DNA of 64,000 bases, taken from Desmodus rotundus. Taxonomy: Eukaryota; Chordata; Mammalia; Chiroptera; Phyllostomidae. The translations under genes and the position numbers were made by a program. Position 1 is the first letter of the stretch. The number at the start of each line of letters is the position of its first letter. The notes under the pieces are model-generated. The model ran no database searches and had not been told where the DNA came from. It worked only from the letters and a program-made list of their open reading frames with translations. This document shows positions 10,398 through 22,255 of the stretch, piece by piece. The stretch covers positions 12,158,934 to 12,222,933 of the forward strand of contig NC_071398.1 in NCBI RefSeq assembly GCF_022682495.2. Reading direction: 5' to 3'.

Positions 10398-12290
10398 TAC
10401 AAATCTAGATGTAGTACATGCCAGTTGATGGTGGCACGTAAGACTCCCGAGCCCAAAGATGATAATCCAGGTCACGATTGGCTCATCACTCCGCAGACCC
10501 AAGGAGAGGCAACCAAATAAGCCTATTTCTTGACAATTCTGGAGGAGCAAACACAGAATTTGAATATTTAATATGATCCCTCAGAAAACACAAATAGGAA
10601 GTTCCCTTTATAAGGCAAAATAAATGTCTTCCAAAATCCTCTCCTTTCATCTGTTTCTGCATAACTAACTCGTGGACCAAGACAGAGGCTCTCCTTAATC
10701 TGGTTGTTGTCACCCTGTCGCACCTCGTCTCTTCCTGCTATTGCAGAATTCCATCTTCTCCCTAAAGACTTAGTGCGAGCTGAGTGTTGCTCAGCCCACT
10801 GCCCTCCCCACATTTCCCAGATTTGCTCTTTTCTATTCTCCCCTGTAAATACGTGTCAGTTTGGTTTTGGAAGTCTTTTATTGACTGTTGTACCCGCTCT
10901 CACTCGTCTCCATTTCCAGTAATGTGAACAAGTAAGAGCTCCAGAGCCATATGTCTGTGGGAGAGAAGGCAGTGAAATTGGGCAAGAATAGGGAGAAGTT
11001 GTGACTAATCAGACATTTCCTCCCAATCCCAGCAAAGTCCAAACTTCTTTTTAACACTTTCTGAATTATGACTTTTGCTGTTGTTTCAATTAATGTCAGA
11101 ATGCAAAATCTTTTAAAAAATAGTTGTAAAAGAGGAACAACAAGAATTCAAATAACTTGCTATTGAGTCAGATTGTGAAAAATAAACTCTCTCAAAGGAG
11201 GAAACATGCATTTTAGCCACAGGACACATTCACTAGGCAGCAACTACAGAGGGAACAGATTGCATTGAATAACTTAAGTCCAATCAACCCTAATGGATTT
11301 GGTCCTGAATTCCTGTTTCTCCAACAAGTGATCTCATGCTGGTGGCCCTGAGTTTCAATCATTGGCCACGCTGATCTCTGATCGATTTGATTCTCAAACA
11401 GTGGTTGAAAGTCAAGAGCTAATGAGGAAGGGGCTGGCTTTATCGGACATTGTGAATTTCCTCTAAACTCTTTTATAATAAATCCATATTTTGCCTAGGG
11501 TGAATGTATCTTTTGATTTTATCAGATTGTGATGTTTTTGAACTTTCAGAAGTAAAACAACCTTGTTTGCCACGTTGTCGAAAGCATGTGGATCCTTTCT
11601 GTCTGATCATGGGTTCATGCAATGCTGTATTTTTCCGTTATAAAAAACACACTGTGTGTGTGTGTGTTCTCATGAGCTCGTGAATCAATTTTTTAAATAT
11701 GGTTGGTGGCATTACCTGTGCCACTTGGTTTCATGGGAGCTCCCATTGGTGTGAGTCTGTGTCATTAGTCAGTGGCGCATGAGTATACATAATTCATACA
11801 TCAAAAACTTGGCCCATCCTTACATGGTCTTCTTGCTCCTTCAGTAAACCTCAGTGCAATTCTGTGATATCCCTAATTAAAAAATAAAAAACACCTTGAG
11901 AGCGATGGCACTTCAAGAAAGTTGCTTTCATTATAATGCCATACATCGAAGCTATTCACTTTTGGAGTTACTTTTAAAATTGTTTTCTTACCATATAAAC
12001 ATAACAATTAAAATAGCAAGTGATGTGAAAGTATCCTCCAGGAACACCTCGCATTGTGTCAGTTTATCAGTATCCGCTCTGCTTCCCAAGAGCCTGATGA
12101 GCCTCCAGTGACTCAGCATTGAATAGAGACGAAAGGCCAGAAAAGAACGAGGCTGCTCTGCTCTGTTTGGGGGGAAGGGGGCTATAAGTTAGTAAGTTGT
12201 CCTAAACTGAAGGCCTTTTTTTTTGTGAGAAATAAAATTAATGCATATAAAATATGTAAACTAATATTTTAAAAAGCAGTATATATCATA
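10398..12290. other. Unassigned DNA
   Basis: About 1.9 kb without a recognised gene or transposon. There is a short GT repeat at 11653-11667. Frames at 10486-10922 overlap on both strands and have no domain. Confidence 0.55.
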
Positions 12291-12299
12291 TTTGTGATG

Positions 12300-12570
12300 A
12301 TGTCAGTTTCAGAAGCCTATGTGCCTGGTTTAAAAATCTACTGTTCCTCTAACTAGGCATGCGACCTCGGGCAACTTACGAAATCTGTCTATGCCTGAGG
12401 TTCTTCACTTGTAAAAGGATAAAATGAAAACCACTTATTTTTTGTAAGGAGAAAGGAATACGCATGTGTAAAGATACCATAAATACTGCCTGAACATAGG
12501 CACAAGCTAAGTGTTCATTATTTTCATTGTCGTTGTTGTTACTAATGTAGGAAGATACTTTGTATTGCAT
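12300..12570 (+). mobile_element. MIR SINE, near full length
   Basis: The order of MIR is clear on the plus strand: a tRNA-like head, then CATGCGACCTCGGGCAACTT, then a CTTCACTTGTAAAAGGATAA core, then CATAAATACTGCCTGAACAT and a 3' AGCTAAGTGTTCATTATTTT end. It is mammal-wide, old and non-coding. The 64-codon minus-strand frame at 12376-12570 lies inside it and is spurious. Confidence 0.8.
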
Positions 12571-15500
12571 ATCCTATTCTGAATGTTCATGAGTTAGAAA
12601 AAAATCACCCCCCCCCCCCACACCACCAAAATGCCTGATGAAACATGGGAGGAACTTTGTGTAGATGAGAAAAAATCCGATCCTAAACATGGACTGGCTT
12701 CCAGACTTAACTAGGCTCTTTCCTCTCACTTATAACCTAGGCAATATAAATAACAGAATCATCAAAAAATATATTAAATTTCCTATGTTAAGATAGCTCT
12801 TAATCCTTATTAAACTTGAACCATCCTCTGAACATATTTTTTACCAAATATTTTTTTCACAATGTATGTATTGAAACACTTACATTTTTTATCATTTAAA
12901 ATTCCACTAAACTTAGACCTTCGATACTTGCATAACATTAACCTTTGAGCAGCAAATTACAGAGAAATCTAGAAGAACAAAAGTAACATGCACTCAAAAG
13001 TCTGAATTATGTGGTATACAGCATATCTTGGAAAAACTAAAATTGCTAAAAGCTACATATTTAATTATGCATGACCTGAATACTTTTGGAATAAATTTAA
13101 TGTGTTCAAATAAGCGCCGTTTCAAAGAGTTCTTTCGAAAGAAACATAAACTGACATTCCCTTTTGTGACTTATTCTCTTACTCAATACAACTTTACTTT
13201 TAAAAAGGAACATGAGAAAGACCCACTTAGTAGGTCACTGTTATTAGAAAAAAATGTAAATGAACAACCGAACCTCATTGCACAAATCAAGCTCTCTACT
13301 CTCTCGGGCAGTATTCAGTGCTTGGTTTAGTATTTTTTCTAACATTTTAAGAGTTTTTCCAATTAAATATTAATAGTTTTCTCAAAGAGAAAGAGAGATT
13401 TATTATCCTAAAGAGATTGTAGAAGGGAGGGATAGTGATCTGTGTCAGCAGTTAGAATGAGGAGCCGAGGAGAAGGTTCATTAAGGAAAACATGCTGAGC
13501 CTACTTTCTCTCACCGAAGAGGCACATGTGGTAGCTTGTGTTTAACTCTATGATAGAATTAAATAAAAAGTCAACATGGCTTCCAAAGGGTCATCTATGC
13601 TGGGCAAGGAAGGCCTGAGCCAGGACATCAAGCCAATAGAAGGTCATGGAGGCAGTACAACATCCAAATGTTTGGTTTATATTTAAAAATAAACACACAC
13701 AAACAGTCACACAACTAAAGACTTAATCATCTGTGCCTCTCTGCGTGCCCAACTATAGAGGTGCCCACAGGAGAAGCCTGACATTAAGGCTTGCTCTTTA
13801 GATTCCATGGTCTGCCTCCCAGAGGACCTGAAGGGAAAGATACCTGGAGGGACCAAGAGGAGAGTGTTGATGGGCTAACTGATCTCAGCGCATTCTTTGG
13901 GGATGTGACATCGGTTGAAAGGAGCTGTCTTGACCAAGATAATGCCCCCTTCCTGAGAGCATTCTCCATCATTTCACTGGTCCACATGGGGTATAAACAA
14001 GACATCTCTGAAAATCCACTCTAGCTCCAGAGGGCCCCGGTAGAAACCCCAGATGAATGCGGTGGATGAACTGCTGGGTGACATCTCCCTCTGTTCAACA
14101 TTGTTCTCTTCTTCAATAGGATTAGTCCTGAGAGCACTCCCCAGTGAACTTACTGTATGAAAGTATCCACCTACGAGTTGGCTTCTAGAGAACACACTGT
14201 GTGATATCTACCATGCCTATGGCCTAACTCCGTGACCTTGAACATGAGGTGCTTACTTGAAACAGCTGCTGCCGTACTTTGCCTGCCCTGTCTGGGTGCA
14301 CAGGGAGACAGCACTCTGCACTGGCCCTCACCATGGCTGGGGCAGCTCCGGTCCAGCTGCTTTGCTGCTTGTGGTTTTTATCAAGACAGGAGGGGCTACT
14401 CTGCATAACAAACAGGCCCTAAACCCTCCTGGTTTCAGACTGTCAACTTGAATGGCACAATTACACTTTTTTTCATGATGGGAACATGTTCTCTTCTAAT
14501 TCTCCAGAGGCTGCTCACTCAGGTATCCAGGCTACCTCCATCTTGCAGCTCTGTGCTCTGTAACACAGAGCTTTCACAGTTGCCGGGACAGAAAAGGAAA
14601 AGGGACGCAGGAGGCAAGCTCCTCCAGAGGGTCTTCGTCCCAGAGGGACTTGTGGTGTTTCTGCTTCCAGCACATACAACAGAACTGGTGACGTGGCCCC
14701 AACCCAGCTCCATGGAAAGTGAGAAAATGCGCGCAGATAACAGGAGCTGTAAGTCAGGGTAAAGTTTCTACCCAGCAGCTCACAACGCCCTCCGGCCACA
14801 CTTGACCAAGAAAAGTTACAACTGTCACTCAGGCACACGATAATATCTAAGGGGGTAAAATGTTCTTTTTTTTTTTCTTTTTCTATGATAGGTGCAAACA
14901 AAAACCTACTTTATTTATAAACATCACTATACTCAGGTGTATCCGGACAGCAGCACCCTTACCTGTTAAAGAGTAAAATACAAGGCCTGTCAATCAGCTA
15001 ATACTTTGCTCGACAGATAGAAACCCCTCCATAAAAATTAGTTCTTATTAGCTTAGTCATCATTCTACCTTTTATTTTATCAAGAGCTCCCCCCCCCCCT
15101 TGTCTGTCACTGTTCGTACCCCAACCAGGATGAGGTTGTCAGAGGTCAACCATGGACAAAATAGAGGACCTGTGAGAAGGAGACTCAAACACATGATTTG
15201 GAAAGATACAAATATGTGTGTCAGATTGTTAGCAATTCTTCTTCAATACGGAAGAATACTTGGCTATAAGGAAAGTGGCCAAAGTTGTCAAAGAAGCCTA
15301 CCTGGGGTGGGGAGGAGGAACTTTCCAAGCAAATCTGTTTTCTGATCTGCCCTGGAAGGGAGGCTTTAACTATTGCCAGTCTTGGTTCCCAGGTGCCACC
15401 TTCACCCAAACGCTGGTTCTGTCACTCACGGGCAGTGTGATTTAGGCCAGGTTACTTCTCTCAGGGACAGCAGATTTCTCCTTTGTGAATATTCCACACG

Positions 15501-15580
15501 ACAACCAAAACTGGCAGCACACGGCAGCCACATAAAGGCAGGTCCTGGTTAAAGGCCTCCCGCTGCCATACCCTGCTTCA
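12571..15580. other. Unassigned DNA, 3 kb
   Basis: No gene is recognised. Simple features are C runs at 12608-12619 and 15089-15099 and a T-rich stretch at 14866-14882. The part at 13730-14770 is less AT-rich and has several overlapping frames on both strands (up to 128 codons, 14515-14901 minus), none with a recognisable domain, splice structure or codon bias that I can see. It could hide an old repeat. Confidence 0.5.
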
Positions 15581-15581
15581 T

Positions 15582-15662
15582 CCAATGCAAATTCACTGAG
15601 CTCTCCATCCAATGCAAATTCACTGAGCTCTCCATCCAGTGCAAATTCACTGAGCTCTCCAT
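15582..15662 (+). repeat. Three-copy 27-bp tandem repeat with octamer motifs
   Basis: Three head-to-tail units of exactly 27 bp, each beginning CCAATGCAAATTCACTGAGC and ending with TCTCCAT. Copies one and two are identical; copy three differs by one base (A to G, giving CCAGTGCAAAT). The POU-domain octamer ATGCAAAT is perfect at 15585-15592 and 15612-15619, and has one mismatch at 15639-15646. GAGCTC occurs once per unit. Near identity suggests a recent local duplication or replication slippage. Confidence 0.95.
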
Positions 15663-16400
15663 CTGAAAGCCGAGCCCTTCACTGATCTCCGGAACTGTAA
15701 ATCACACTTGGGATTGTATGCCCACTAATCCTCATACTCCAGAGATTAGATGGGTCTGCACCCAGCGATTAGTGCATTTCTCCCCCAAATTTGAAATGCA
15801 GCGAACAAATAAACAGTTAAATCTCTACCACATTGTTTGCCAAGCATTATTCTGGGTCGAACTATCTTGGGTTCCCAAAACTGACCTTTTAATCCCCAAA
15901 ACATGTTTCTGCTTTTTCTCTCCATATATTGGATCAACCCATAGGATGAGATTTCTGCCCGATGTCCTTCCTATTTTTGTAACACTCCTCTTTGTACCTA
16001 AAGCCTGCCTTCTACTTTCTTCAAAGGCTATCACCCTTGCTTTACATTTTCTTTATGTGAAACCAGACCCATATTCCTGCCTGGTTTTAGGGCATCTTGT
16101 TAACCCCCACAGTCCTGGTCCTAATCTTGACTTGTGACCTTCGTCATTCAAGTCTCTCATTCCTGGTAGGAAAGAGGCACATGTTTCACCCTGAGACTTA
16201 TTTGCCCGGTGTTCACTGGAGATGCATGCCCATTGGGGAGACTACTACCACTACCTTCACTGTTCAAGTGACCCCTGAACATAAATCAGGGGTCACTTCC
16301 TCCATACTTGTCATAATTTTCGTCCCAGAGCACAGCTCTACTCTTCAGTGACTTACGTAGCTCAGAGATTGGGGGGTCTTTCCCTCAGCCCACATATACT
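15663..16400. other. Unassigned DNA with a strong hairpin
   Basis: No gene is recognised. A 139-codon frame at 15718-16137 lacks a recognisable domain and is overlapped by two minus-strand frames. A perfect 13-bp inverted repeat lies at 16266-16298. The right part may belong to the L2 element that follows. Confidence 0.5.
16266..16298. repeat. Perfect 13-bp inverted repeat (hairpin)
   Basis: AAGTGACCCCTGA (16266-16278) is the exact reverse complement of TCAGGGGTCACTT (16286-16298), separated by the 7-nt loop ACATAAA. It lies in DNA that is diverged L2-like or unassigned. Confidence 0.9.
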
Positions 16401-17130
16401 CCCCCATAAAACTCTTATTCTCTTGGGCTAAATATCCTTCAAATGTCCTTTTCCTGTAGCCTAACTATTCTCTGGGCCCAGATCACTCTACTCTGCCAAC
16501 TATTCTCTCTAACAATCATGTACCTGGTTAGATTGTTCCAGTCTTCAGGCTCCTCCAACCCTGGGCACCCGAGTCCGAGCCTTAAATTTGTAATCATGTA
16601 ATCATATTATTTCCTCTTCAACGGCTTCCTACTCTCTTGAAGACGAAGTCTAATCTTCTGACTATGTCTTACCGTGTCTCTTAGAGTGTTACATCACCTT
16701 ACCGACCAACTCACCTCATGTTTTCTCTCCCACTGACTTGCCAGCCGCAAAAACCCATTTGTTTCCTGAAACTGACGTGACCCATTCTCGCCCACCTGGA
16801 GCCTCTGCACACTGCCCTTCCTGCATCTCTCAGCTTTAACGACTCTCGGTTGTCTGTCTAGTGCCTATACATTTTCCTTTTTGATTTCTCCCAAATGATG
16901 AGGACATGCATCCTGCTATAAATTTCTAGAGCACTCTGTCCTTTCATTTTGATAACCTTTATTGTATTTTATTATTAATCCTTGTTCGATTTTCTGTCTT
17001 TCTTACTTGTCTGCAAGTTGGGGGGTGGCAGGATTTATGCTTGTCATACTTGCTTCTAAACTCCTTAGCAAATAATGTGGCAACAGACCCTGTTGGATAA
17101 ATGAACGCCATGAACGCATAGTTCACATCC
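16401..17130 (+). mobile_element. L2 LINE 3' region
   Basis: The plus strand follows L2 in order: a TTTCCTCTTCAACGGCTTCC block with GAAGACGAAGTCTAATCTTC, then a CACCTTACCGACCAACTCAC region, GAGCCTCTGCACACTGCCCT, and a 3' end with CTTGTCTGCAAGTTGG and GTTGGATAAATGAACG. It is diverged and non-coding. The left limit is uncertain and may extend further left. Confidence 0.75.
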
Positions 17131-17204
17131 CCTCATGCAAACTGCTCACATCCAGGTGGACAGTCCTCAGGAACTCTTCACCCACGGAGCAGAAACTATA
17201 TTGC

Positions 17205-17455
17205 ATCAGTGTGAAAACGTGGGCTTTAGGGTTAGCCTCCATTTAAATACTGGCTTTATCACTTGCCAATATTATGACCTTAGGACTATTATTTAAGTCG
17301 TTTCTTCTTCATATAAAAAATACCTTTGAAAAATCACCTCACTACATTGTCGTGAGCATTAAATTAAGATAATGTATGTAAAGCCATTTCACAGTGCCTG
17401 GAATAGAGCAAATGATTATTAAATGTCAGCGATTATTATTATTACTATTTTGGGA
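17205..17455 (+). mobile_element. MIR SINE, near full length
   Basis: A well-preserved MIR order: GTGGGCTTTAGGGTTAGCCT at the head, TATCACTTGCCAATATTATGACCTTAGGAC in the middle (first half TATCACTTGCCAATATTATG), a GTCGTGAGCATTAAATTAAG block, then AAAGCCATTTCACAGTGCCT and a 3' GAATAGAGCAAATGATTATT end. Confidence 0.85.
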
Positions 17456-17990
17456 AGAGGCTACAATGTTATCCTCCAGCTGGAGTGTGTGTGAAACATA
17501 AACTTGTTCAATTTTGTCCAAAGATGCTTCTAAAACTTTGGAGTCATTTTCCTTTTGTTTCCCATTGTCTTATTATTTACAGGAACAATTCAGTTATAGT
17601 TTTCAGCCCAGTAACTTTGTGGTTTTAAAGTTCCATTCCGATTCAGCCAGTTTAAGCAGCGAGGGAGGAGGGGAGCCCTGCTGCTGCTGACAGAATTGGC
17701 ACGTGGCACGCCTGACTCCTCGATGACAGACGGCATTAACGTATTTGTGTGGTACACGCTGCCCATTTTTCAGATCTGAGGTGCTACAGACTCTGAGATG
17801 GTTTTCAAGGTTTCCAGAACTTTACAAGGTCCACAGGCAATCCAGAAAAAAAAAATCCAAATGTTACTTGTAGCGACCAACACGCCGGGACATTTGTGCA
17901 TGTTGTCAGCTGCTTTGTGTGCCCAGATATAATCATTACCCCGATGAAGTTGCCCCAGTTCTTTAAAACGCACATAGTGATATAATACGT
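17456..17990. other. Unassigned DNA
   Basis: No gene or repeat is recognised. The 67-codon minus-strand frame at 17770-17973 has no domain. Confidence 0.55.
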
Positions 17991-17994
17991 GTGT

Positions 17995-18600
17995 TTACTG
18001 TTGCCATTCCTCCCATTCCTGTTGTTACAATCTTCGTCCTAGGTAAGATCAATTCTTTCCTGGATATCTGGGTTATCCATCTATCTAAGTCACCTCCCTG
18101 CGCCTCTCCTCCCTCACCACACTCCACTTCCCCAGTCACTTACCTAATCAAAATGTAAATCACCGTAATCTCCGTCCAAGCACAAAACAATGCAATGTCT
18201 TCCCGTTTCCATATTTTAGGTAAAACTTCAACTTCTTCTCATCGGTCTACTTATCTTTTCATTATCCCCTGAGTACTCCTAGAACTTCAGTTCTCCCAGC
18301 TCACTCATCCCTGTCTGTAGTTCTGGTGACCTACAGAGGACCTGTCACCTGCCTCAGAAGCTTTAGCCAGCTTCTTCCCCCTGATACACTTCCTTGTATT
18401 GCACAGCCCACCTTTACCTATTCAACTCCAGACAAGGCATCACTTTCTCAAGGGAACCGTCTCCAAATCCTCATTACGTGCATATGTCCAACTTTTTACA
18501 TATATTCTTACAGAACAACATGCTTAAATTTTACCTCATTTAATTTTCACATTCATCTTAGTGATGATACACTGACTGGTACACTTATTATTTAAAATGT
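17995..18600 (+). mobile_element. L2 LINE 3' region
   Basis: A third long plus-strand L2. The CTGTTGTTACAATCTTCGTC / CACTTCCCCAGTCACTTACC region is followed by AATCACCGTAATCTCCGTCC, then GCAATGTCTTCCCGTTTCCA and GTAAAACTTCAACTTCTTCT, then the pyrimidine-rich 3' part. The frame is destroyed. Together with the L2 at 16401-17130 it is in the same orientation, so the two could be pieces of one long element separated by about 860 bp of younger DNA that includes a MIR. Confidence 0.7.
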
Positions 18601-19600
18601 CAACTGTCAAGGATGCAAGGACTTGCTTTTCATTCCACCTTCCACTGAGCAGCTGGGATAGGACAATAATTTTGGAAAGGGTATAAATGTAAAGCATTGA
18701 AGGGGAGCAAAATTTGACACCCAAAATAGGCTTCTTTGGCATAAGAATTATTTTAGGCTGATTATTTTTAAGAAAGAGCAGACAGGAAAAGCTCTGAAAA
18801 TCAAGGAGAAATTGTATATATATACCCTTACCTTTATAAGGGAAATTTCCACTTAGAAGAGAGCCTCCCTGTCTGAAACAGGAACAGAAGAATGACTACC
18901 TCTCTAGAACCTGCTATCAATGGAGAGGACAAGGGCGTGAGATGTAACAGGGACAAAGAAAACTAACACCGATACTAAGAGTAGCGACTATCATTTACCG
19001 AATGCTTTCTATAAGGACCATACTAACTGAAGGCAGAGATGGAGTCAGGACCATTGGTCTAATAAACCTAGAAGTCTCATTTAAAATCATATGTAAAACA
19101 AAATGGGCCCTAATATTATCACGATGGGTAGTTACGCGGAGACAGGAGAAACGATGATAAATGATGATGTGGACATGTGCTCAGGCAGGCAGGGTTTGTA
19201 GGGCTCGACTGGCAATGCATTAGTGGCTCCAATTGTTATGTTAACCAGACTTGAGAGGTAAGAGCCATACTCACGGGGCCTGTTCTACTTGATGTTAAAG
19301 AACAGGAGGGGACAGTTGGAAAGCAGGGACAGTCTGCAAGAGAGTTCCAAGAGACTTCCAAGGTCCTGGGTATGACTGTCCCCAGTGGTTCAAAGTGGGG
19401 TAACCAATTTCTGGGTTAGGAAGTTAACTTATTTTAAGAATAAATACATTAGATGTTTTAATTATCACCTACATAACATCCAGTTTGGTTCAGGGGATGA
19501 CATAGGAGATGAGCATCCAGAAAAGACTGTCACTGTCTGATGTGGAAAAAACAGAGTTGCACCAGGTAAAGTGAGAGAGTACTTCCAATGTCCAGACACT
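18601..19600. other. Unassigned DNA
   Basis: One kilobase without a recognised gene, transposon or strong repeat. A short TA tract lies at about 18814-18824. Confidence 0.55.
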
Positions 19601-19624
19601 CTATCACTCTATGGAGGGCACTTC

Positions 19625-19655
19625 ATTATATACATGTATGTGTGCATACATATAT

Positions 19656-19686
<31 letters not shown>
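19625..19686 (+). repeat. Compound TA/TG/CA microsatellite
   Basis: Mixed TATACATGTATGTGTG-type sequence passes into a pure (CA)n run at about 19660-19686. It abuts the left end of the mariner remnant, whose own left terminus is missing. Confidence 0.9.
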
Positions 19687-19687
19687 G

Positions 19688-20434
19688 GGTTCAGCCACTG
19701 TTAATATAAGGAGAACAGTTTGTGCGATATCAATGTAACTCAGCAGCCAAGGAAAGTGGACTAGAATGTCCACAGGTGAACAATGACGACTTCACTATAC
19801 TGGTCAGTGGGGGTGGTAGATGCACTTGAGTGAGCAAGTGTACTGTGTGGCTGTCGCATTCAAAACGACAGAGAGCAGAGCAACAAACCTGCGTCAAATT
19901 TTGCACTAAGCCTGAACATTCCTCCGTGGAAACTATTCAGATGATTCAAGGCTTTCAGGGATGACACAATGAATGCAACACAAATAAAAGTGGCACAAAT
20001 GCTTCAAAGGTGGTCGAGAATCTGTTGAAAGCGATGATCCACATTCCGGAAGGCCTGCAACAAGCAGAACACCTGAAAATGTTAAACGTGTACAGCCTGC
20101 AATTAACAAAGATCAGCGACTGGCAGTGTGAGAACCAGAAGCTGAGCTGGGGATTCCAAAAACTGCTGTGTCCGAGATTTTGATGCAGGATCCTGGCACG
20201 AAACGTGCTGTGACAACATTCATTCCATGGCTTCTGCTGCCAGAGCAGATGGAACGTCGTGCTGCAGTTGCCGATAACACTGGGAGAACTGTGTGAGGTC
20301 CCCAGGTGCCTACTTTGAAGGGGACTGAGGTGTTACTGTCCTATGGACAGTGTTTCTTGTATCTTCTTCAACAAATGTCTCTTTTTCCTAGTACATGGCT
20401 GGATACTTACTGGACAAACCTCGTGTCCATATTT
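19688..20434 (+). mobile_element. Mariner-family DNA transposon, 5' truncated and internally deleted
   Basis: A Tc1/mariner-type element. On the plus strand, broken frames give an N-terminal helix-turn-helix segment of a mariner transposase (around 19935-20015) and the linker SGRPATSRTPENV at about 20045-20083, followed by a stop-interrupted second HTH region up to about 20280. The sequence then jumps to the extreme C-terminus GAYFEGD plus a stop at about 20305-20328. The catalytic DD34D region, several hundred base pairs, is absent. The right terminal sequence ends around GGATACTTACTGGACAAACC at 20410-20429; the matching left terminus is not present. The element is non-autonomous and dead. 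Confidence 0.8.
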
Positions 20435-22019
20435 ATAGACTAGGGAGGAATGTACCCTTTTTGTATCTTAAAGGAGGCAAAAGGAAATTGTAACTGAATA
20501 TTTTCATGGGGATATTTCGTCCATATTCCCATGGGAAAGGGAGGAAAGGGACCAGAGGGTGAGGGGGGTATAGACACTTCATCTATCATTTCGAACAGTC
20601 TGCAATGCTCTCCTTTTCAACTGAATTAAGAGCAAAAAAATCTCAGAGGAATTATTTAACGAAGGCCACACAACCTATGCGGATGGGAAGGAGAGATGCA
20701 CAGACAGAGAGGAGATTATCACTAAGGTGCTAACCTCTGACTCCAACACGGGGATGTTTCCAATCTCCAACAGGCTAGAGTGTAAGAGAAAAATACTAAT
20801 GCAACAAAATCTTCATCTCTCTGCCCCTTTCTGTCTCTGTCTTTCATTTGCGCCTCACTGGCTCTCACTGTTAACTCTCTTTTTGAATATAAATGACATA
20901 GAGAGATACAGACATCTTAGATGGAGGTTCTGACATTCTGTATGTTTTTCTATTTCTCTCTCAATATATCTGTGTGTAAATGTGTTGGCATGTTTATTAC
21001 ACTGAAAAGGAAGGTTTATGTTATTAACACCTATAGATCTCTGGCACACCTACAAGACCTAATTTTTCAACATTTTCAGGACAACGCATTCTCCTTCAAT
21101 CTGGAAACAAACATTTCAGCAAGCAAAACCAAGACATATTATTTAAGTGGTTCAAAGAAATGTAGTCCCCCAACATTAATAAATAGTGATCTTGATTTTC
21201 CTTGAAACCTGTGTCTCATCCTCCATTGCCTTGAGGTGTACATAAATTCTATAATTGACTGAAGTAGTGCTCTACTCACAAGAAATCAATAGATGGTTTT
21301 TGGTTTTTGTTTTTCTTACCTGAATGTTAAGAATGTTTTGTTGGATATTGGCTAGAATCAAGATTGCTCTTGGACAATGAAACAGATTATTTCCCGATTT
21401 ACAGCATCATGAGTGAAGAGCGTAGTCTGTATGTCAATAGATCTAACTCAACATCCTGCTTTCCACACCTGTTTTATTTTTTTCCTAGAAGCCTTGAGCA
21501 AGTTACCTTCTCCCCACATCATTCCCTCTACCAGTCAAGTTCAGATAATCCCCACTCTACTGAGGTGCTCTGAGAATTTAAGTACAGATTATGATGTCTG
21601 ACCGGAGAAAAAGTGAGTGGATAGTTGTTCTCCATCTCAGGAATTCTGTACATACAGTGAAAATCCCTAAAAATATCTATTAATCTCTGAAATTTTCTGA
21701 AATGTCCTCCAACATGCACAGGTTTGCTGTAAGTTGTTTTTTTATTTGTTTCACGCAGTTTGGTTGTAATTAGATAAACTACATAAACACATCGTGAGTC
21801 CCGTGAATGACCATCACACAACTCGGAACGCTGTCTCCAGAATTCCGAGTATTTGCCTTTATATTTATGATCAGATCAGGTTCATGTCAAACAGTGATAT
21901 CTGGCCAATGTACAAAGAGCCAAAGTCAATTTAATGCATAGATGATACAGTCCTGCCAGCTAAAACCAGAACCAGAGCAGAGGGAGCTGAACCGGAGAAA
22001 TTTCTTCAGCAATTCAAAA
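20435..22019. other. Unassigned DNA
   Basis: About 1.6 kb with no recognised gene or transposon. An imperfect inverted repeat sits at 20505-20533 (CATGGGGATAT and ATATTCCCATG). Overlapping short frames on both strands at 20727-21821 show no domain. Confidence 0.55.
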
Positions 22020-22030
22020 AGCAGTATTTG

Positions 22031-22243
22031 CCTTGGCTGGCGTGGCTCAGTGGATTGCGCACTGGCCTGAGAACCAAGGGGTCACCAGTTCCATTCCCAG
22101 TCAGGGCACATGCTTGGGTTGCAGCCAGGTCCTTCCAGCTGGGGGCATGCAAGAGGCAACCACATATTGATGTTTTTCTCCCTTGCTTTGTCCTTCCCTT
22201 CCCCTCTCTCTAAAAATGAATGAACGAAAGAATCTTTAAAAAA
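22031..22243 (+). mobile_element. VES SINE, copy 2
   Basis: A near-complete VES SINE: head CCTTGGCTGGCGTGGCTCAG (A-box-like GTGGCTCAGTGGATTG), B-box-like GTTCCATTCCCAGTCAG, a body with GTTGCAGCCAGGTCC and GCAAGAGGCAACCACATATT, a CTCTCT-rich segment and an A-rich tail. Flanked by an 11-bp target duplication with two mismatches (AGCAGTATTTG at 22020-22030, AGTAGAATTTG at 22244-22254). The 61-codon frame over it is spurious. Confidence 0.95.
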
Positions 22244-22255
22244 AGTAGAATTTGT

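Noticed and set aside
15582..15662. CRISPR-like direct repeats
   Set aside because: The 27-bp units are contiguous with no spacers, and the window is eukaryotic.
15718..16137. 139-codon plus-strand frame
   Set aside because: No domain is seen, two minus-strand frames overlap it, and the adjacent DNA is L2-like.
22031..22110. tRNA gene-like A and B boxes
   Set aside because: They belong to the tRNA-derived head of a VES SINE; no cloverleaf with a proper acceptor stem is evident. The same applies to the other four VES copies.
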